Shown here: positions 26,987 to 35,765 of the stretch, piece by piece
Position numbering within the stretch: position 1 is the first letter of the stretch
How the letters are laid out: each line of letters opens with the position of its first letter
NCBI GenBank assembly: GCA_014802335.1
Contig: JAAVCL010000027.1
Span: forward strand, 62,001 to 126,000
Length of the DNA stretch: 64,000 bases
Direction of reading: 5' to 3'
Origin: Bacteroides sp.
GTDB taxonomy: Bacteria; Bacteroidota; Bacteroidia; Bacteroidales; Muribaculaceae
Notes under the pieces: model-generated
What the model was told of the DNA's origin: nothing
Databases searched by the model: none
Seen by the model: the letters and a program-made list of their open reading frames with translations, nothing else
Translations under genes and position numbers: made by a program

Positions 26987-28342
26987 ATGAAAGTAAGAAA
27001 TCTCTACTGCGCTATGGCTCTTTGCGCCGGCTCGTTTGCCTTCTCGGGTACTGCCGCCGCTCAGGATGTCTTTGTAGATGATGCAGTTTCTGTCACTGAG
27101 TTCACTTGTGACAACACCAACCACTACTTCTCAAACTGGCGTGACAACTGGTTTATCGAAATTAGTGCTGGTGCAAATCAACCTCTCGTTGAGCGCGGAT
27201 ACCTTACTAAAGGCCACTCAATGAAAGCTGTTGACGGAAAAAAATGGACAGCTGCTTACAGTGTAGGCTTCGGTCGTTGGATGAGCCCCTATATCGGTCT
27301 GCGCTTCAAAGGTATGTACGGTGCTTTGCACTGGAATTCTCCCAACACATTTGAAGAAGCGGCTACTGATGCAGGTTGGAGTCACTCCAAGCATGCAAGC
27401 CTCACCCTCGAATTCATGTGGGATATGTTCAACTCGCTGGGTGGCGTAAACCAGAATCGCGTTTTCTCTATCATACCGTTCATCGGTGTGGGTGGTGATG
27501 CCAACTGGGATTTCCTTGGCCGCGGTAAAAAAGGTGAGCCCGTTGCTTCCAACTGTCTCCACCAATATCCCGGCAACATGCAGCAATATTATGGCTCAGA
27601 CTACAAGTCGGTTCAGTGGACAATTCCTGCTGTAGCCGGTCTTCAGTTCCGTTTCCGTCTCGGAAAGTATGTTGACTTCTTCGCTGAAGCACGCGCAGCT
27701 TTCTATGCAGACAACTGGAACAATAACGTAAGTGGAAACTCAATTGATGCTCTGGTTCAGGCAATGGGTGGTTTCAACTTCAATATCGGTGGCCGTGGCT
27801 GGAACACATTCAATGAATGTAATTACGTTTCTCAGATCGCTGCTCTCAATGGTCAGGTTAACGACCTCCGTGGCCAGCTCGTTGATTGCGCTGCCACCGT
27901 CGCTGCTCTCCAGGCTCAGCTTCCTTGTCCCGAAGTTGTTGAAAAAGAATGTAACAATGCTCCTCTCATGGCTTCAGTTCAATTCACCATCAACAGCTCA
28001 AAGATTCTTCCTACAGAGGACGTAAACATCTACTCTATGGCAGAATGGCTTAAGGCTAACCCCAACGAAACTATTGACGTTGTCGGTATGGCTGACCGTA
28101 ACACCGGTAACACTGAATACAACATGGGCCTCTCTAAACGTCGTGCTATTGCCGTTGCCGATGAGCTCGTAAATAAATATGGTATCGACAAGAGCCGCCT
28201 CAGCCTCTACGCTTGTGGTTCTAACCTTCAGTTCTTCAACAATGGCGATCAGAACGACTGGAACCGTATCGTAATGTTCAAGCAGGGTGAATTCGAACCC
28301 AATGCTGTGGCTAACGGTGAAGTTGAAAAAATCGAGTATTAA
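26987..28342 (+). CDS. OmpA-family outer-membrane protein, paralogue 1
   Basis: A major outer-membrane barrel with a peptidoglycan-binding domain. The 451-residue product has a signal peptide ending 'SGTAAAQ', an N-terminal beta-barrel (about 40-285), a linker with 'ALNGQVNDLRGQL', and a C-terminal OmpA domain from about 325 ('FTINSSKILPTEDVNIYSMAEWLKANPN', 'NMGLSKRRAIAVADEL', 'NDWNRIVMF'). A TTG codon at 26942 would add 15 residues before the signal peptide, so the ATG is preferred. It is followed by a closely related paralogue. It has its own promoter and a long leader. Confidence 0.93.
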   Translation: MKVRNLYCAMALCAGSFAFSGTAAAQDVFVDDAVSVTEFTCDNTNHYFSNWRDNWFIEISAGANQPLVERGYLTKGHSMKAVDGKKWTAAYSVGFGRWMSPYIGLRFKGMYGALHWNSPNTFEEAATDAGWSHSKHASLTLEFMWDMFNSLGGVNQNRVFSIIPFIGVGGDANWDFLGRGKKGEPVASNCLHQYPGNMQQYYGSDYKSVQWTIPAVAGLQFRFRLGKYVDFFAEARAAFYADNWNNNVSGNSIDALVQAMGGFNFNIGGRGWNTFNECNYVSQIAALNGQVNDLRGQLVDCAATVAALQAQLPCPEVVEKECNNAPLMASVQFTINSSKILPTEDVNIYSMAEWLKANPNETIDVVGMADRNTGNTEYNMGLSKRRAIAVADELVNKYGIDKSRLSLYACGSNLQFFNNGDQNDWNRIVMFKQGEFEPNAVANGEVEKIEY

Positions 28343-28695
28343 TCGAATTTCTGAAGTTAAAGAATAGATAAAATGATGGGGGGGGACGAAGTTTATAATT
28401 AGATCCTCCCCATTTTTTTACTTAAAATATTAAGATTTTTATTTAAAATCATAAAAAATTTTTTCTGACAGTAAAAATTAAAGTAAAATCGGAATAAATT
28501 TTATTAAATAAAACAATATCAATAATTTAAGTAAGTCTTATATTCTTTAAAATCGAACTCGTTTCCCCTATAAAATCAAAAAAAATATGCTTTTTAAGTG
28601 ATTTTTTTCAGTTTGGCCAAAACTTATTAAAGGTTTTTAACGTTAAACTGACAAACACACAAACAAGCAAACAACAAACTAAAAAATACATTTGT
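28343..28695. other. 353-base AT-rich gap between the OmpA paralogues
   Basis: It holds a G-run/C-run hairpin terminator near its start and then very AT-rich sequence. No canonical promoter for the second gene was found. The nearest resemblance is TCAGTTTG near 28608, which has one mismatch to TAnnTTTG. Confidence 0.5.
28374..28424 (+). terminator. Probable terminator after OmpA paralogue 1
   Basis: A run ATGGGGGGGG pairs with CCTCCCCAT about 20 bases later and is followed by a T-run, giving a weak stem with a large loop. Confidence 0.6.
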
Positions 28696-29952
28696 ATGAA
28701 AGCTAAAAATCTCTACATCGCAGCTGCACTTTGTGCCGGCACTTTCGGAGTTAGCAATGTTGCTAACGCACAAGACGTCTTCGTTGATGACGCAGTATCA
28801 GTAACTGAGTTTACTTGTGACAACTCAAACCACTACTTCGCAAGCCCTCGCAACAACTGGTTCATTGAAATCGGTGCAGGTGCTGGTCAGCCCCTCGTAG
28901 AAAAGGGTGAAGAAAAAGCCGTTTACGGTAAGAAATGGACTGCTGCTTACAGCGTTGGTTTCGGCCGTTGGATGTCTCCTTACTTGGGTCTCCGCATCAA
29001 GGCTATCGGTGGTGCTCTCCACTGGAACTCTCCCGCTTGGGGAACTTCTCAGGAAGCTTACAGCTGGAGCCGTGCAAAACACGTAAATCTCCAGATGGAA
29101 CTTATGTGGGATATGTTCAACTCACTCGGAGGTGTTAACGAAAACCGCGTATTCTCAATCGTTCCTTTCGTAGGTCTTGGTGGTGATGCAATGTGGGATT
29201 ACAAAAACCACTTCGGTGAAACTCCCGCTGCTACAACTGAATATACTTATTCTAAGAAACACGGCGAACGTGCAAAATCAGTTCAATGGACTCTTCCTGT
29301 ATCAGCAGGTCTTCAGTTCCGTCTCCGTCTTTCTAAGTATGTTGACTTCTTCGCTGAAGCTCGCGCAGCATTCTACGGTGATAACTGGAACAACGTAAGC
29401 GGTGGTCACTCAGTAGACGCTTATGTTAGCGCAATGGGTGGTTTCAGCTTCAACATCGGTGGCCGTGGTTGGAACACATTCAACGAATGTAACTACGTTT
29501 CTCAGATCGCAGCCCTCAATGGTCAAGTTAATGACCTCCGTGGCCAGCTCGCAGCTTGCGGTGCTACTGTAGCTGCTCTCCAGGCTCAGCTTCCTTGCCC
29601 CGAAGTTGTTGAAAAAGACTGCAACAACGCTCCTCTTATGGCAACAGTTCGCTTCACTATCAACAGCGACAAGATCATGCCTACTGAAGAAGTGAATGTT
29701 TACTCAATGGCTGAATGGCTGAAAGCTAACCCCAACGAAAAGATCGTTATCGCTGGTTATGCTGACAAAGATACCGGTACATCTGAATACAACATGGGTC
29801 TCTCTCAGCGTCGTGCAGATGCAGTTAAGGCAGAACTCGTTAACACTTACGGCATCGATCCCAGCCGCCTCGAAACTAAGGCATTTGGTTCTGACGAACA
29901 GGAATATCCTTCACACAACGATTGGAACCGTATCGTAATCTTCAAGCAGTAA
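28696..29952 (+). CDS. OmpA-family outer-membrane protein, paralogue 2
   Basis: The 418-residue protein has the same plan as its upstream neighbour: signal peptide ending 'SNVANAQ', beta-barrel, linker and OmpA domain ('FTINSDKIMPTEEVNVYSMAEWL', 'NMGLSQRRADAVKAEL', 'DWNRIVIF'). The two proteins share long identical stretches, including 'GGRGWNTFNECNYVSQIAAL'. The barrel loops differ and this copy is shorter by 33 residues. Its codon choice is strikingly uniform (CTC, AAC, CGT), suggesting very high expression. It probably links the outer membrane to peptidoglycan and could act as a porin or adhesin. A strong terminator follows. Confidence 0.94.
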   Translation: MKAKNLYIAAALCAGTFGVSNVANAQDVFVDDAVSVTEFTCDNSNHYFASPRNNWFIEIGAGAGQPLVEKGEEKAVYGKKWTAAYSVGFGRWMSPYLGLRIKAIGGALHWNSPAWGTSQEAYSWSRAKHVNLQMELMWDMFNSLGGVNENRVFSIVPFVGLGGDAMWDYKNHFGETPAATTEYTYSKKHGERAKSVQWTLPVSAGLQFRLRLSKYVDFFAEARAAFYGDNWNNVSGGHSVDAYVSAMGGFSFNIGGRGWNTFNECNYVSQIAALNGQVNDLRGQLAACGATVAALQAQLPCPEVVEKDCNNAPLMATVRFTINSDKIMPTEEVNVYSMAEWLKANPNEKIVIAGYADKDTGTSEYNMGLSQRRADAVKAELVNTYGIDPSRLETKAFGSDEQEYPSHNDWNRIVIFKQ

Positions 29953-30020
29953 TCTTACTGCTCTGAACAGATACACAGAATTGAATTATTAAAAAATCTC
30001 CACCCTGAGTGGTAATAGTT

Positions 30021-30056
30021 AAGAATGGAGGCCTCCGATTGGAGGTCTCCATTCTT
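30021..30056 (+). terminator. Intrinsic terminator after OmpA paralogue 2
   Basis: A 16-bp stem AAGAATGGAGGCCTCC (30021-30036) pairs with 30041-30056, with one G-T pair, across a GATT loop and followed by ATTT. Confidence 0.88.
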
Positions 30057-30076
30057 ATTTATTACCACCGTCCCAA

Positions 30077-30188
30077 TACCGGGCGAGTGTAGGGACGTGG
30101 CGTGCCACGTCTGATTGTTGCGGGGTGGCGGGTACTGCGGGAACGTTTCCCCAGACGTGGCACGCCACGTCCCTACACTCGTCCGGTA
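30077..30188. repeat. 112-bp GC-rich inverted repeat with nested palindromes
   Basis: Arms at 30077-30113 and 30152-30188 are 37 bases each and complementary at 36 positions. Each arm contains a small palindrome (GACGTGGC-GT-GCCACGTC on the left). A single arm of the same family occurs at 57263-57292. There is no coding content. It has the form of a dispersed non-autonomous or REP-like element; the copy lies in the 538-base gap between ompA2 and gdhA. Confidence 0.8.
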
Positions 30189-30214
30189 ATGAATGTTGTT
30201 GACAGAATGTACGC

Positions 30215-30349
30215 ATGCCGGCTCCTCCATTCCTGGCGCCCGCTGCAATTGCCGTTGATTATTCTCCCGAGAATACTGCACCAAAATGGAGTTCAAATAT
30301 TGCTAACTATGAGGATATTATGGGTGATGTTGTCAAATTATGTTATTAA
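30215..30349 (+). other. Small 44-codon open frame of doubtful coding value
   Basis: ATG at 30215, stop at 30349. The translation ('MPAPPFLAPAAIAVDYSPEN' at the start) has a protein-like composition but no recognisable family, and a stop lies four codons upstream of the ATG. It may be a gene remnant next to the inverted repeat, or chance. The rest of the gap between the repeat and the gdhA promoter holds nothing else that I can identify. Confidence 0.2.
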
Positions 30350-30396
30350 ACATGTGGTTTAGGCTGCGATTAATATCGAAATATTTCAAAAATATT

Positions 30397-30427
30397 ATTG
30401 ATGTTTTAAATTTATTTTGTAAGTTTG
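30397..30427 (+). promoter_or_regulatory. Bacteroidota-type promoter for glutamate dehydrogenase
   Basis: ATTG (one mismatch to TTTG) at 30397-30400, a 19-base spacer and TAAGTTTG at 30420-30427. Transcription would start near 30434, inside the upstream extension of the reading frame. This favours the ATG at 30491. Confidence 0.72.
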
Positions 30428-30490
30428 CAAACAAGAAACCCGAACATTCGGGCAATAACAATTGAAACACTTAAATCTAATCCGATTATC

Positions 30491-31825
30491 ATGAATATTA
30501 ATGAAATCATGGCCAATCTTGAGGCCAAACACCCCGGTGAAAAAGAATTCCTTCAAGCTGTAAAAGAAGTTCTTCTCTGTGTTGAAGAAGTTTACAATCA
30601 GCATCCCGAATATGAAAAAGCTCGCATCATAGAGCGCATGGTTGAACCCGACCGTATCTTCACTTTCCGTGTTACTTGGGTAGACGACAAGGGCGAAGTT
30701 CAAAACAATATCGGTTATCGCGTTCAATTCAACAACGCCATCGGCCCCTACAAAGGTGGTATCCGTTTCCATGCATCTGTTACTCTTTCAGTTCTTAAAT
30801 TCCTCGGTTTCGAGCAGACTTTCAAAAATGCTCTTACCACACTCCCTATGGGCGGTGCAAAAGGTGGTTCAGACTTCAGCCCCCGCGGAAAGAGCGATGC
30901 TGAAATCATGCGTTTCTGCCAGGCATTCGTTCTTGAACTCTGGCGTAACCTCGGTCCCGACCGTGACGTTCCCGCTGGTGATATCGGCGTAGGTGGCCGC
31001 GAAGTTGGTTATATGTACGGTATGTACAAGAAACTCGCTCGCGAGAATACAGGTACATTCACCGGTAAGGGTCTCTCTTTCGGTGGTAGCCGCATTCGTC
31101 CCGAAGCAACCGGTTTTGGTGCACTTTACTTCGTTGAGCAGATGCTCAAAGACCTTAACCAGGACATCAAAGGCAAAACTATCGCAATTTCTGGTTTTGG
31201 TAATGTGGCTTGGGGTGCAGCAACAAAAGCTACAGAACTTGGTGGTAAAGTAGTTACTATTTCAGGTCCTGACGGTTATATCTACGATCCCGCAGGTCTT
31301 GATAAAGAAAAAATCGAGTACATGCTCGAACTCCGTGCATCAGGCAATGATATCGTTGCTCCCTATGCAGAAAAATTCCCCGGATCTCAGTTCTTCGCAG
31401 GTAAGAAACCTTGGGAACAGAAAGTTGACATCGCTCTTCCCTGTGCAACTCAGAACGAACTTGGTGAAGAAGATGCTAAGATGCTGATTGCCAACAATGT
31501 TCTTCTCGTGGCTGAAGTTTCTAACATGGGCTGTACTGCCGAAGCAATTGATACATTCATCAGCAACAAGACTCCCTACGCTCCCGGTAAGGCTGTAAAC
31601 GCAGGTGGTGTGGCTGTTTCCGGTCTTGAAATGACTCAGGATGCTGAACACCTCCAGTGGAGTGCTGAGAAAGTTGACGAAATGCTTCACGAAATCATGT
31701 TCAATATTCACGAAGCTTGTGTTGAACATGGTCGTGAAGAAGGTTACATCAACTACATGAAGGGTGCTAACATCGCCGGCTTCCTCAAAGTTGCCGATGC
31801 TATGATGGCTCAGGGCGTTATCTAA
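30491..31825 (+). CDS. gdhA: NADP-type hexameric glutamate dehydrogenase
   Basis: Makes glutamate from 2-oxoglutarate and ammonia, the main ammonia assimilation route in Bacteroidales. The 444-residue enzyme has the substrate-site motifs 'GPYKGGIRFH' and 'LPMGGAKGGSDF' with the catalytic lysine, 'DVPAGDIGVGGREVGYM', and the Rossmann motif 'ISGFGNVAWGAATKA'. Length and the 'RPEATGFG' segment fit the NADP-preferring hexameric class. The ATG at 30491 is chosen over an upstream in-frame ATG (30425), which overlaps the promoter. Codon use is strongly biased, as expected for an abundant enzyme. Confidence 0.96.
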   Translation: MNINEIMANLEAKHPGEKEFLQAVKEVLLCVEEVYNQHPEYEKARIIERMVEPDRIFTFRVTWVDDKGEVQNNIGYRVQFNNAIGPYKGGIRFHASVTLSVLKFLGFEQTFKNALTTLPMGGAKGGSDFSPRGKSDAEIMRFCQAFVLELWRNLGPDRDVPAGDIGVGGREVGYMYGMYKKLARENTGTFTGKGLSFGGSRIRPEATGFGALYFVEQMLKDLNQDIKGKTIAISGFGNVAWGAATKATELGGKVVTISGPDGYIYDPAGLDKEKIEYMLELRASGNDIVAPYAEKFPGSQFFAGKKPWEQKVDIALPCATQNELGEEDAKMLIANNVLLVAEVSNMGCTAEAIDTFISNKTPYAPGKAVNAGGVAVSGLEMTQDAEHLQWSAEKVDEMLHEIMFNIHEACVEHGREEGYINYMKGANIAGFLKVADAMMAQGVI

Positions 31826-31859
31826 GCTTTCCCTATCCAACACTAACTACAATAACTAT

Positions 31860-31890
31860 GGGGGCCGGCATCATGTCGGCCCCTTGTTTT
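31860..31890 (+). terminator. Intrinsic terminator after gdhA
   Basis: Stem GGGGCCG / CGGCCCC across loop GCATCATGT, followed by TTGTTTT. Confidence 0.85.
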
Positions 31891-31948
31891 ATATTGACGT
31901 TCTAAAGAAGTTTCTTAAATATCTTTAAAAATTCGATTAATAACATTG

Positions 31949-31984
31949 AAAAAAGAGACGAGGTTTGCGCCCGTCTCTTTTTTG
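31949..31984. terminator. Second hairpin terminator, overlapping the amidase promoter
   Basis: AAAAAGAGACG pairs with CGTCTCTTTTT across an 11-base loop and is followed by further T residues. The loop contains the TTTG box of the next promoter. Confidence 0.75.
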
Positions 31985-31995
31985 TTGTAACTTTG
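31964..31995 (+). promoter_or_regulatory. Bacteroidota-type promoter for the large amidase gene
   Basis: TTTG at 31964-31967, a 20-base spacer and TAACTTTG at 31988-31995, a full consensus match. The -33 box lies in the loop of the preceding hairpin. Confidence 0.8.
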
Positions 31996-32119
31996 TTGTT
32001 GGTGCCAACTGCCCATTGATGCTATTTGAATTAGAAGTAAATCAAATATCTTTTGGGTGAGGCATTTCTCAGATTATCTTCACATTTCGTTATGTTTTTG
32101 TTTTGACAATATCCTCATT

Positions 32120-35100
32120 ATGAATATAAAAAAATTTATCTATCTTTTAGTTTGCATTATTCTTTCAGTTGGTATGTTTGGCACGGAAGATGCTTATGCT
32201 AAAAAGAGCAAAGCTAAAACTTCTCAAACGGCAAAATCATCCAAGTCATCCGGTTCAAAATCGTCTACTTCCAAAAAATCTTCTAAGAAGGGGAGTGGAA
32301 CATCGAAATCCGGTTCATCGAAGAAAGGTGGTAAATCATCATCAAAGTCATCTTCTAAATCAACTTCGAAATCGGGAAAGAATTCGAAATCATCCTCGTC
32401 GAAGAATACTCGCCAATCCTCTAACAAATCTAAAAGGGCTAAAAATCGCGCTAATAGCACTCGTAAAAATGTGGCACGTTCCACATATAAGGAAGAACCC
32501 AAGGAGGTTGCTCAGAATGATTCCTTGACACTCGCTGTAAACTCCGGTCTTCTCAGCCAAATACCGGCGCACCTTAATCCAGGTGGATTAAGAGTAAACA
32601 GTGTGAATGCTGACCGCAGACTTAACGTTGCGCGCATTGGATTGAACGAGAATTTTACGTATATGCCCATTTCGCGCGAATTTATCGATACACTCACACG
32701 CATGGTTAAAAATTCTCTGCCCGATTCAATATCGAATTATAGAGTAGATTTGAATGTCGGGAAGAGAAATCTTGCCTATTATATTCATAAAGTCGACAAA
32801 CTTCCCGAAAAATATCGAAAGAATCCCGGATTTGTGGAAGAGGTTCATCCCCTCACAACTGCCGTAAAAGGAATGGATAACGATATTATAGCCCTTTGGC
32901 ACTCGCACGGTCGTTATTTTAAGGATGGCGGGTGGACATGGCAACGGCCCTTCCTGTTCGAGACCTCAGAAGATATCTACACAATGGGATATATCCTACC
33001 CTATGTTGTGCCGATGTTGGAAAATGCCGGGGCATACGTGATGTTACCACGCGAAAGAGACACCAACAAGCATGAGGTTATCGTTGATAACGACACTAAC
33101 GAAGGCGGACAAATTTTTTCTCAGCCCTATTATAAGGAAATGAGCGGAAATAATAAATGGCAAACCGGTGAGTTCGAAGGATTTATATACGATTTGCCTG
33201 ATTTCCGTGACACAGAAAATCCATTTGAAAACGGAACCTACCGTCAGGTTGCCACTCAAAAGGGAGGCACACCCTCATTGGCCGCTTGGTATGCTGATAT
33301 ACCCGAAGATGGTGAGTATGCCGTTTACGTAAGTTATAAAACACTTCCCAATTCCACTGCCGATGCACTTTATACGGTGAATTATTCGGGAGGAACAAAA
33401 GAATTTAAAGTAAACCAGACAATGGGTGGAAGCACTTGGATTTATCTTGGCACATTCCCTCTTGAGGCCGGTTATTCCGATTCGGAACCCATTGTGACCC
33501 TTTCAAATCTTACAGACGGTGCGCCCGGCACAATTGTAACGGCCGATGCTGTCAAGATAGGAGGAGGTATGGGTAACATTGCCCGCAGTCCGCGCCGCAG
33601 TGATGTGTATTATGATCCTTCCACCCCCGACCAGAATCTTTTAGCAGATAATGATGAAGATACAGGCGACGAAGAAGTTATTGATGAAGACTCTGATGAT
33701 ATAACAGATACAGCAGAGGCTAATTCTTCCGCCTCATCAACGCAACCGGCTAAAGAGACTTCAACACCTGCCAAGAAAGGGCCTGCCCCACGGTTTTCAA
33801 CTTCCGGCATGCCTCGTTTTGTGGAGGGAGCGAGATACTGGTTGCATTGGGCCGGTTTCCCGGAATATGTTTACTCTCCCTATCACGGCAGTAATGATTA
33901 TAAAGATGATTACACAAGCCGAGGCCATTGGGTGAATTATCTGGCCGGAGGCTCAAGGGTACTCCCTAAAGCTGAGGGGCTCAACATTCCGGTAGATGCT
34001 GCCTTTGCGCTTCATAGTGACGCCGGCAAGCGCGATAATGATTCATTTGTCGGCACATTGGGCATATATTTCACTCAGAACGGAGCTTCATATAACGACG
34101 GAACGCCGCGAATAAACTCACGTATGCTTACCGATATGGTGATGCAACAGATCACAAACGATATTCGCAGGGAATGGGAGCCTAATTGGACCCGTCGCTC
34201 CATGTGGGATAAATCTTACGTAGAGGCCCGCGTGCCCGAGGTGCCTACAACTCTGATTGAATTGATGAGCCATCAGAACTATGCCGATATGACACTCGGA
34301 CTCGACCCCAATTTCAGGTTTACAGTGGGTAGAGCCATTTATAAAGGTATTGCCCGGTTCATGGCTGAAAGAAAAGATCGTAAACTTGTGATTCAGCCTC
34401 TCCCCGTGCATAATTTTGCGATTAAAAGAACAAAAACCGATTATTACAGACTTTCATGGAAGCCCACTCCCGACAAACTCGAGCCAACGGCCATGCCCGA
34501 TAAATACGTCATTATGGAAAGATCGGGCGACGACCTTGGTTTCCATAAAATCGGTGAAACTAAATCAACCCACTTCGATCTGAAGGTCAACGATAAAGAT
34601 ATTCACTCTTTTTACATCATCGCCGTCAACGATGGCGGGGCTTCTTTCCCTTCAGAAACGCTTGCTCTCCGTGAGGGCGAAGGCAACAGTAAACCTGCTC
34701 TGATTGTTAACGACTTTACCCGTATCAGTGCTCCGGGACATCATAATTCGGGTGGAAACACCGGATTCGATTCAGAACTTGATTTCGGTGTACCCTATGT
34801 GAAAGATATTTCGTTCTCCGGACATCAGACAGAGTTCAGACGCTCGGCCGGTAACAACTTCGGATACAGTAACCGTAACCATGTTTCAGACGTAATTGCC
34901 GGAAATACTTTCGACTTTGCAGCTGTTCATGGTAAAGCTCTTGCAGCCGCCGGACTCGGATTTGTTTCCTCTTCTGTGGCAGCTGTTGAGGCCGGCGACG
35001 TAAAACTTTCAGACTATCATCTTGTCGATTTAATTGTCGGCAAACAGAAAAAAACACTCCTTGGGAGTGGTAAAAAAGGTATTCATTACGAGGCATTCCC

Positions 35101-35548
35101 GCCGGCTCTTCAAAAGGCTCTGCATAACTTTGTGGAAAAGGGTGGAGATCTGATTGTAAGCGGTCAATATATCGGCTCTGATTTGCTTGACATGCGTTCC
35201 ACTCAGGCCGATAGAAAGTTTGCTTCCGAGGTTCTTGGAATCAGCAGTGTGGAATCGGAATCAAGCAAATCCGGACGTATCAGAAACGTTAAGACCGGAA
35301 AGCAGATGAAATATTCCTCAACGCTCAATTCCAAACAGTATATAGTGGAACGTCCTGATGTGATATTCCCTTCAACTGATGTTCCCACTGTCGAGATCTT
35401 GTCTTTCGACAATGGGGGTAGAGCCGGGCATATAGCCAATCACGGAAAAGGACAGGTGGCGGTTATGACAATTCCAATTGAGTCATTTACCGAAGCTGCC
35501 GACAGAAATGCTTTCGTAAAACAGATTATTACTTCACTGTCGGAGTAA
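32120..35548 (+). CDS. Large exported N-acetylmuramoyl-L-alanine amidase (Amidase_3-like) with inserted carbohydrate-binding-like domain
   Basis: The 1142-residue protein has a signal peptide ('FIYLLVCIILSVGMFG'), then a roughly 115-residue Lys/Ser-rich tract. An Amidase_3-like catalytic region has H261/H263 (LWHSHG), 'LPRERDTN', H632 (ALHSDAG) and E714 (TLIEL), matching the zinc and catalytic positions of wall amidases. Between 'LPRERDTN' and H632 lies an insert of about 300 residues: a golvesin/xanthan-lyase-like beta domain ('ADIPEDGEYAVYVSYK') and an Asp/Glu-rich linker. A fibronectin-like domain and a long C-terminal region follow. It probably cleaves the peptide from the glycan. The ATG at 32120 is chosen over the one at 32057 because it begins the signal peptide. 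Confidence 0.82.
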   Translation: MNIKKFIYLLVCIILSVGMFGTEDAYAKKSKAKTSQTAKSSKSSGSKSSTSKKSSKKGSGTSKSGSSKKGGKSSSKSSSKSTSKSGKNSKSSSSKNTRQSSNKSKRAKNRANSTRKNVARSTYKEEPKEVAQNDSLTLAVNSGLLSQIPAHLNPGGLRVNSVNADRRLNVARIGLNENFTYMPISREFIDTLTRMVKNSLPDSISNYRVDLNVGKRNLAYYIHKVDKLPEKYRKNPGFVEEVHPLTTAVKGMDNDIIALWHSHGRYFKDGGWTWQRPFLFETSEDIYTMGYILPYVVPMLENAGAYVMLPRERDTNKHEVIVDNDTNEGGQIFSQPYYKEMSGNNKWQTGEFEGFIYDLPDFRDTENPFENGTYRQVATQKGGTPSLAAWYADIPEDGEYAVYVSYKTLPNSTADALYTVNYSGGTKEFKVNQTMGGSTWIYLGTFPLEAGYSDSEPIVTLSNLTDGAPGTIVTADAVKIGGGMGNIARSPRRSDVYYDPSTPDQNLLADNDEDTGDEEVIDEDSDDITDTAEANSSASSTQPAKETSTPAKKGPAPRFSTSGMPRFVEGARYWLHWAGFPEYVYSPYHGSNDYKDDYTSRGHWVNYLAGGSRVLPKAEGLNIPVDAAFALHSDAGKRDNDSFVGTLGIYFTQNGASYNDGTPRINSRMLTDMVMQQITNDIRREWEPNWTRRSMWDKSYVEARVPEVPTTLIELMSHQNYADMTLGLDPNFRFTVGRAIYKGIARFMAERKDRKLVIQPLPVHNFAIKRTKTDYYRLSWKPTPDKLEPTAMPDKYVIMERSGDDLGFHKIGETKSTHFDLKVNDKDIHSFYIIAVNDGGASFPSETLALREGEGNSKPALIVNDFTRISAPGHHNSGGNTGFDSELDFGVPYVKDISFSGHQTEFRRSAGNNFGYSNRNHVSDVIAGNTFDFAAVHGKALAAAGLGFVSSSVAAVEAGDVKLSDYHLVDLIVGKQKKTLLGSGKKGIHYEAFPPALQKALHNFVEKGGDLIVSGQYIGSDLLDMRSTQADRKFASEVLGISSVESESSKSGRIRNVKTGKQMKYSSTLNSKQYIVERPDVIFPSTDVPTVEILSFDNGGRAGHIANHGKGQVAVMTIPIESFTEAADRNAFVKQIITSLSE

Positions 35549-35765
35549 TCATAATTTATAAATTTATGAGTCTAAATTAATGCGATATTAGAATTAGTGA
35601 TATGCGCGATATTAGATTTGGTGACAGATAAGGATGAGATCGACCACCTTTCCGAAGGTAAAAGTTATCTTCCATTTAAGCGGAGCCTCTGACTATATCG
35701 CCATATATCCGACAGCAAAATATCCGATAATTAACGACAAAGACTTATCTACTGAACTATCCTGC

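Noticed and set aside
32224-32502. 92-codon very acidic minus-strand frame
   Set aside because: It is the mirror of the Lys/Ser-rich tract of the amidase; the Asp/Glu/Phe composition arises from complementing AAA/TCA-type codons.
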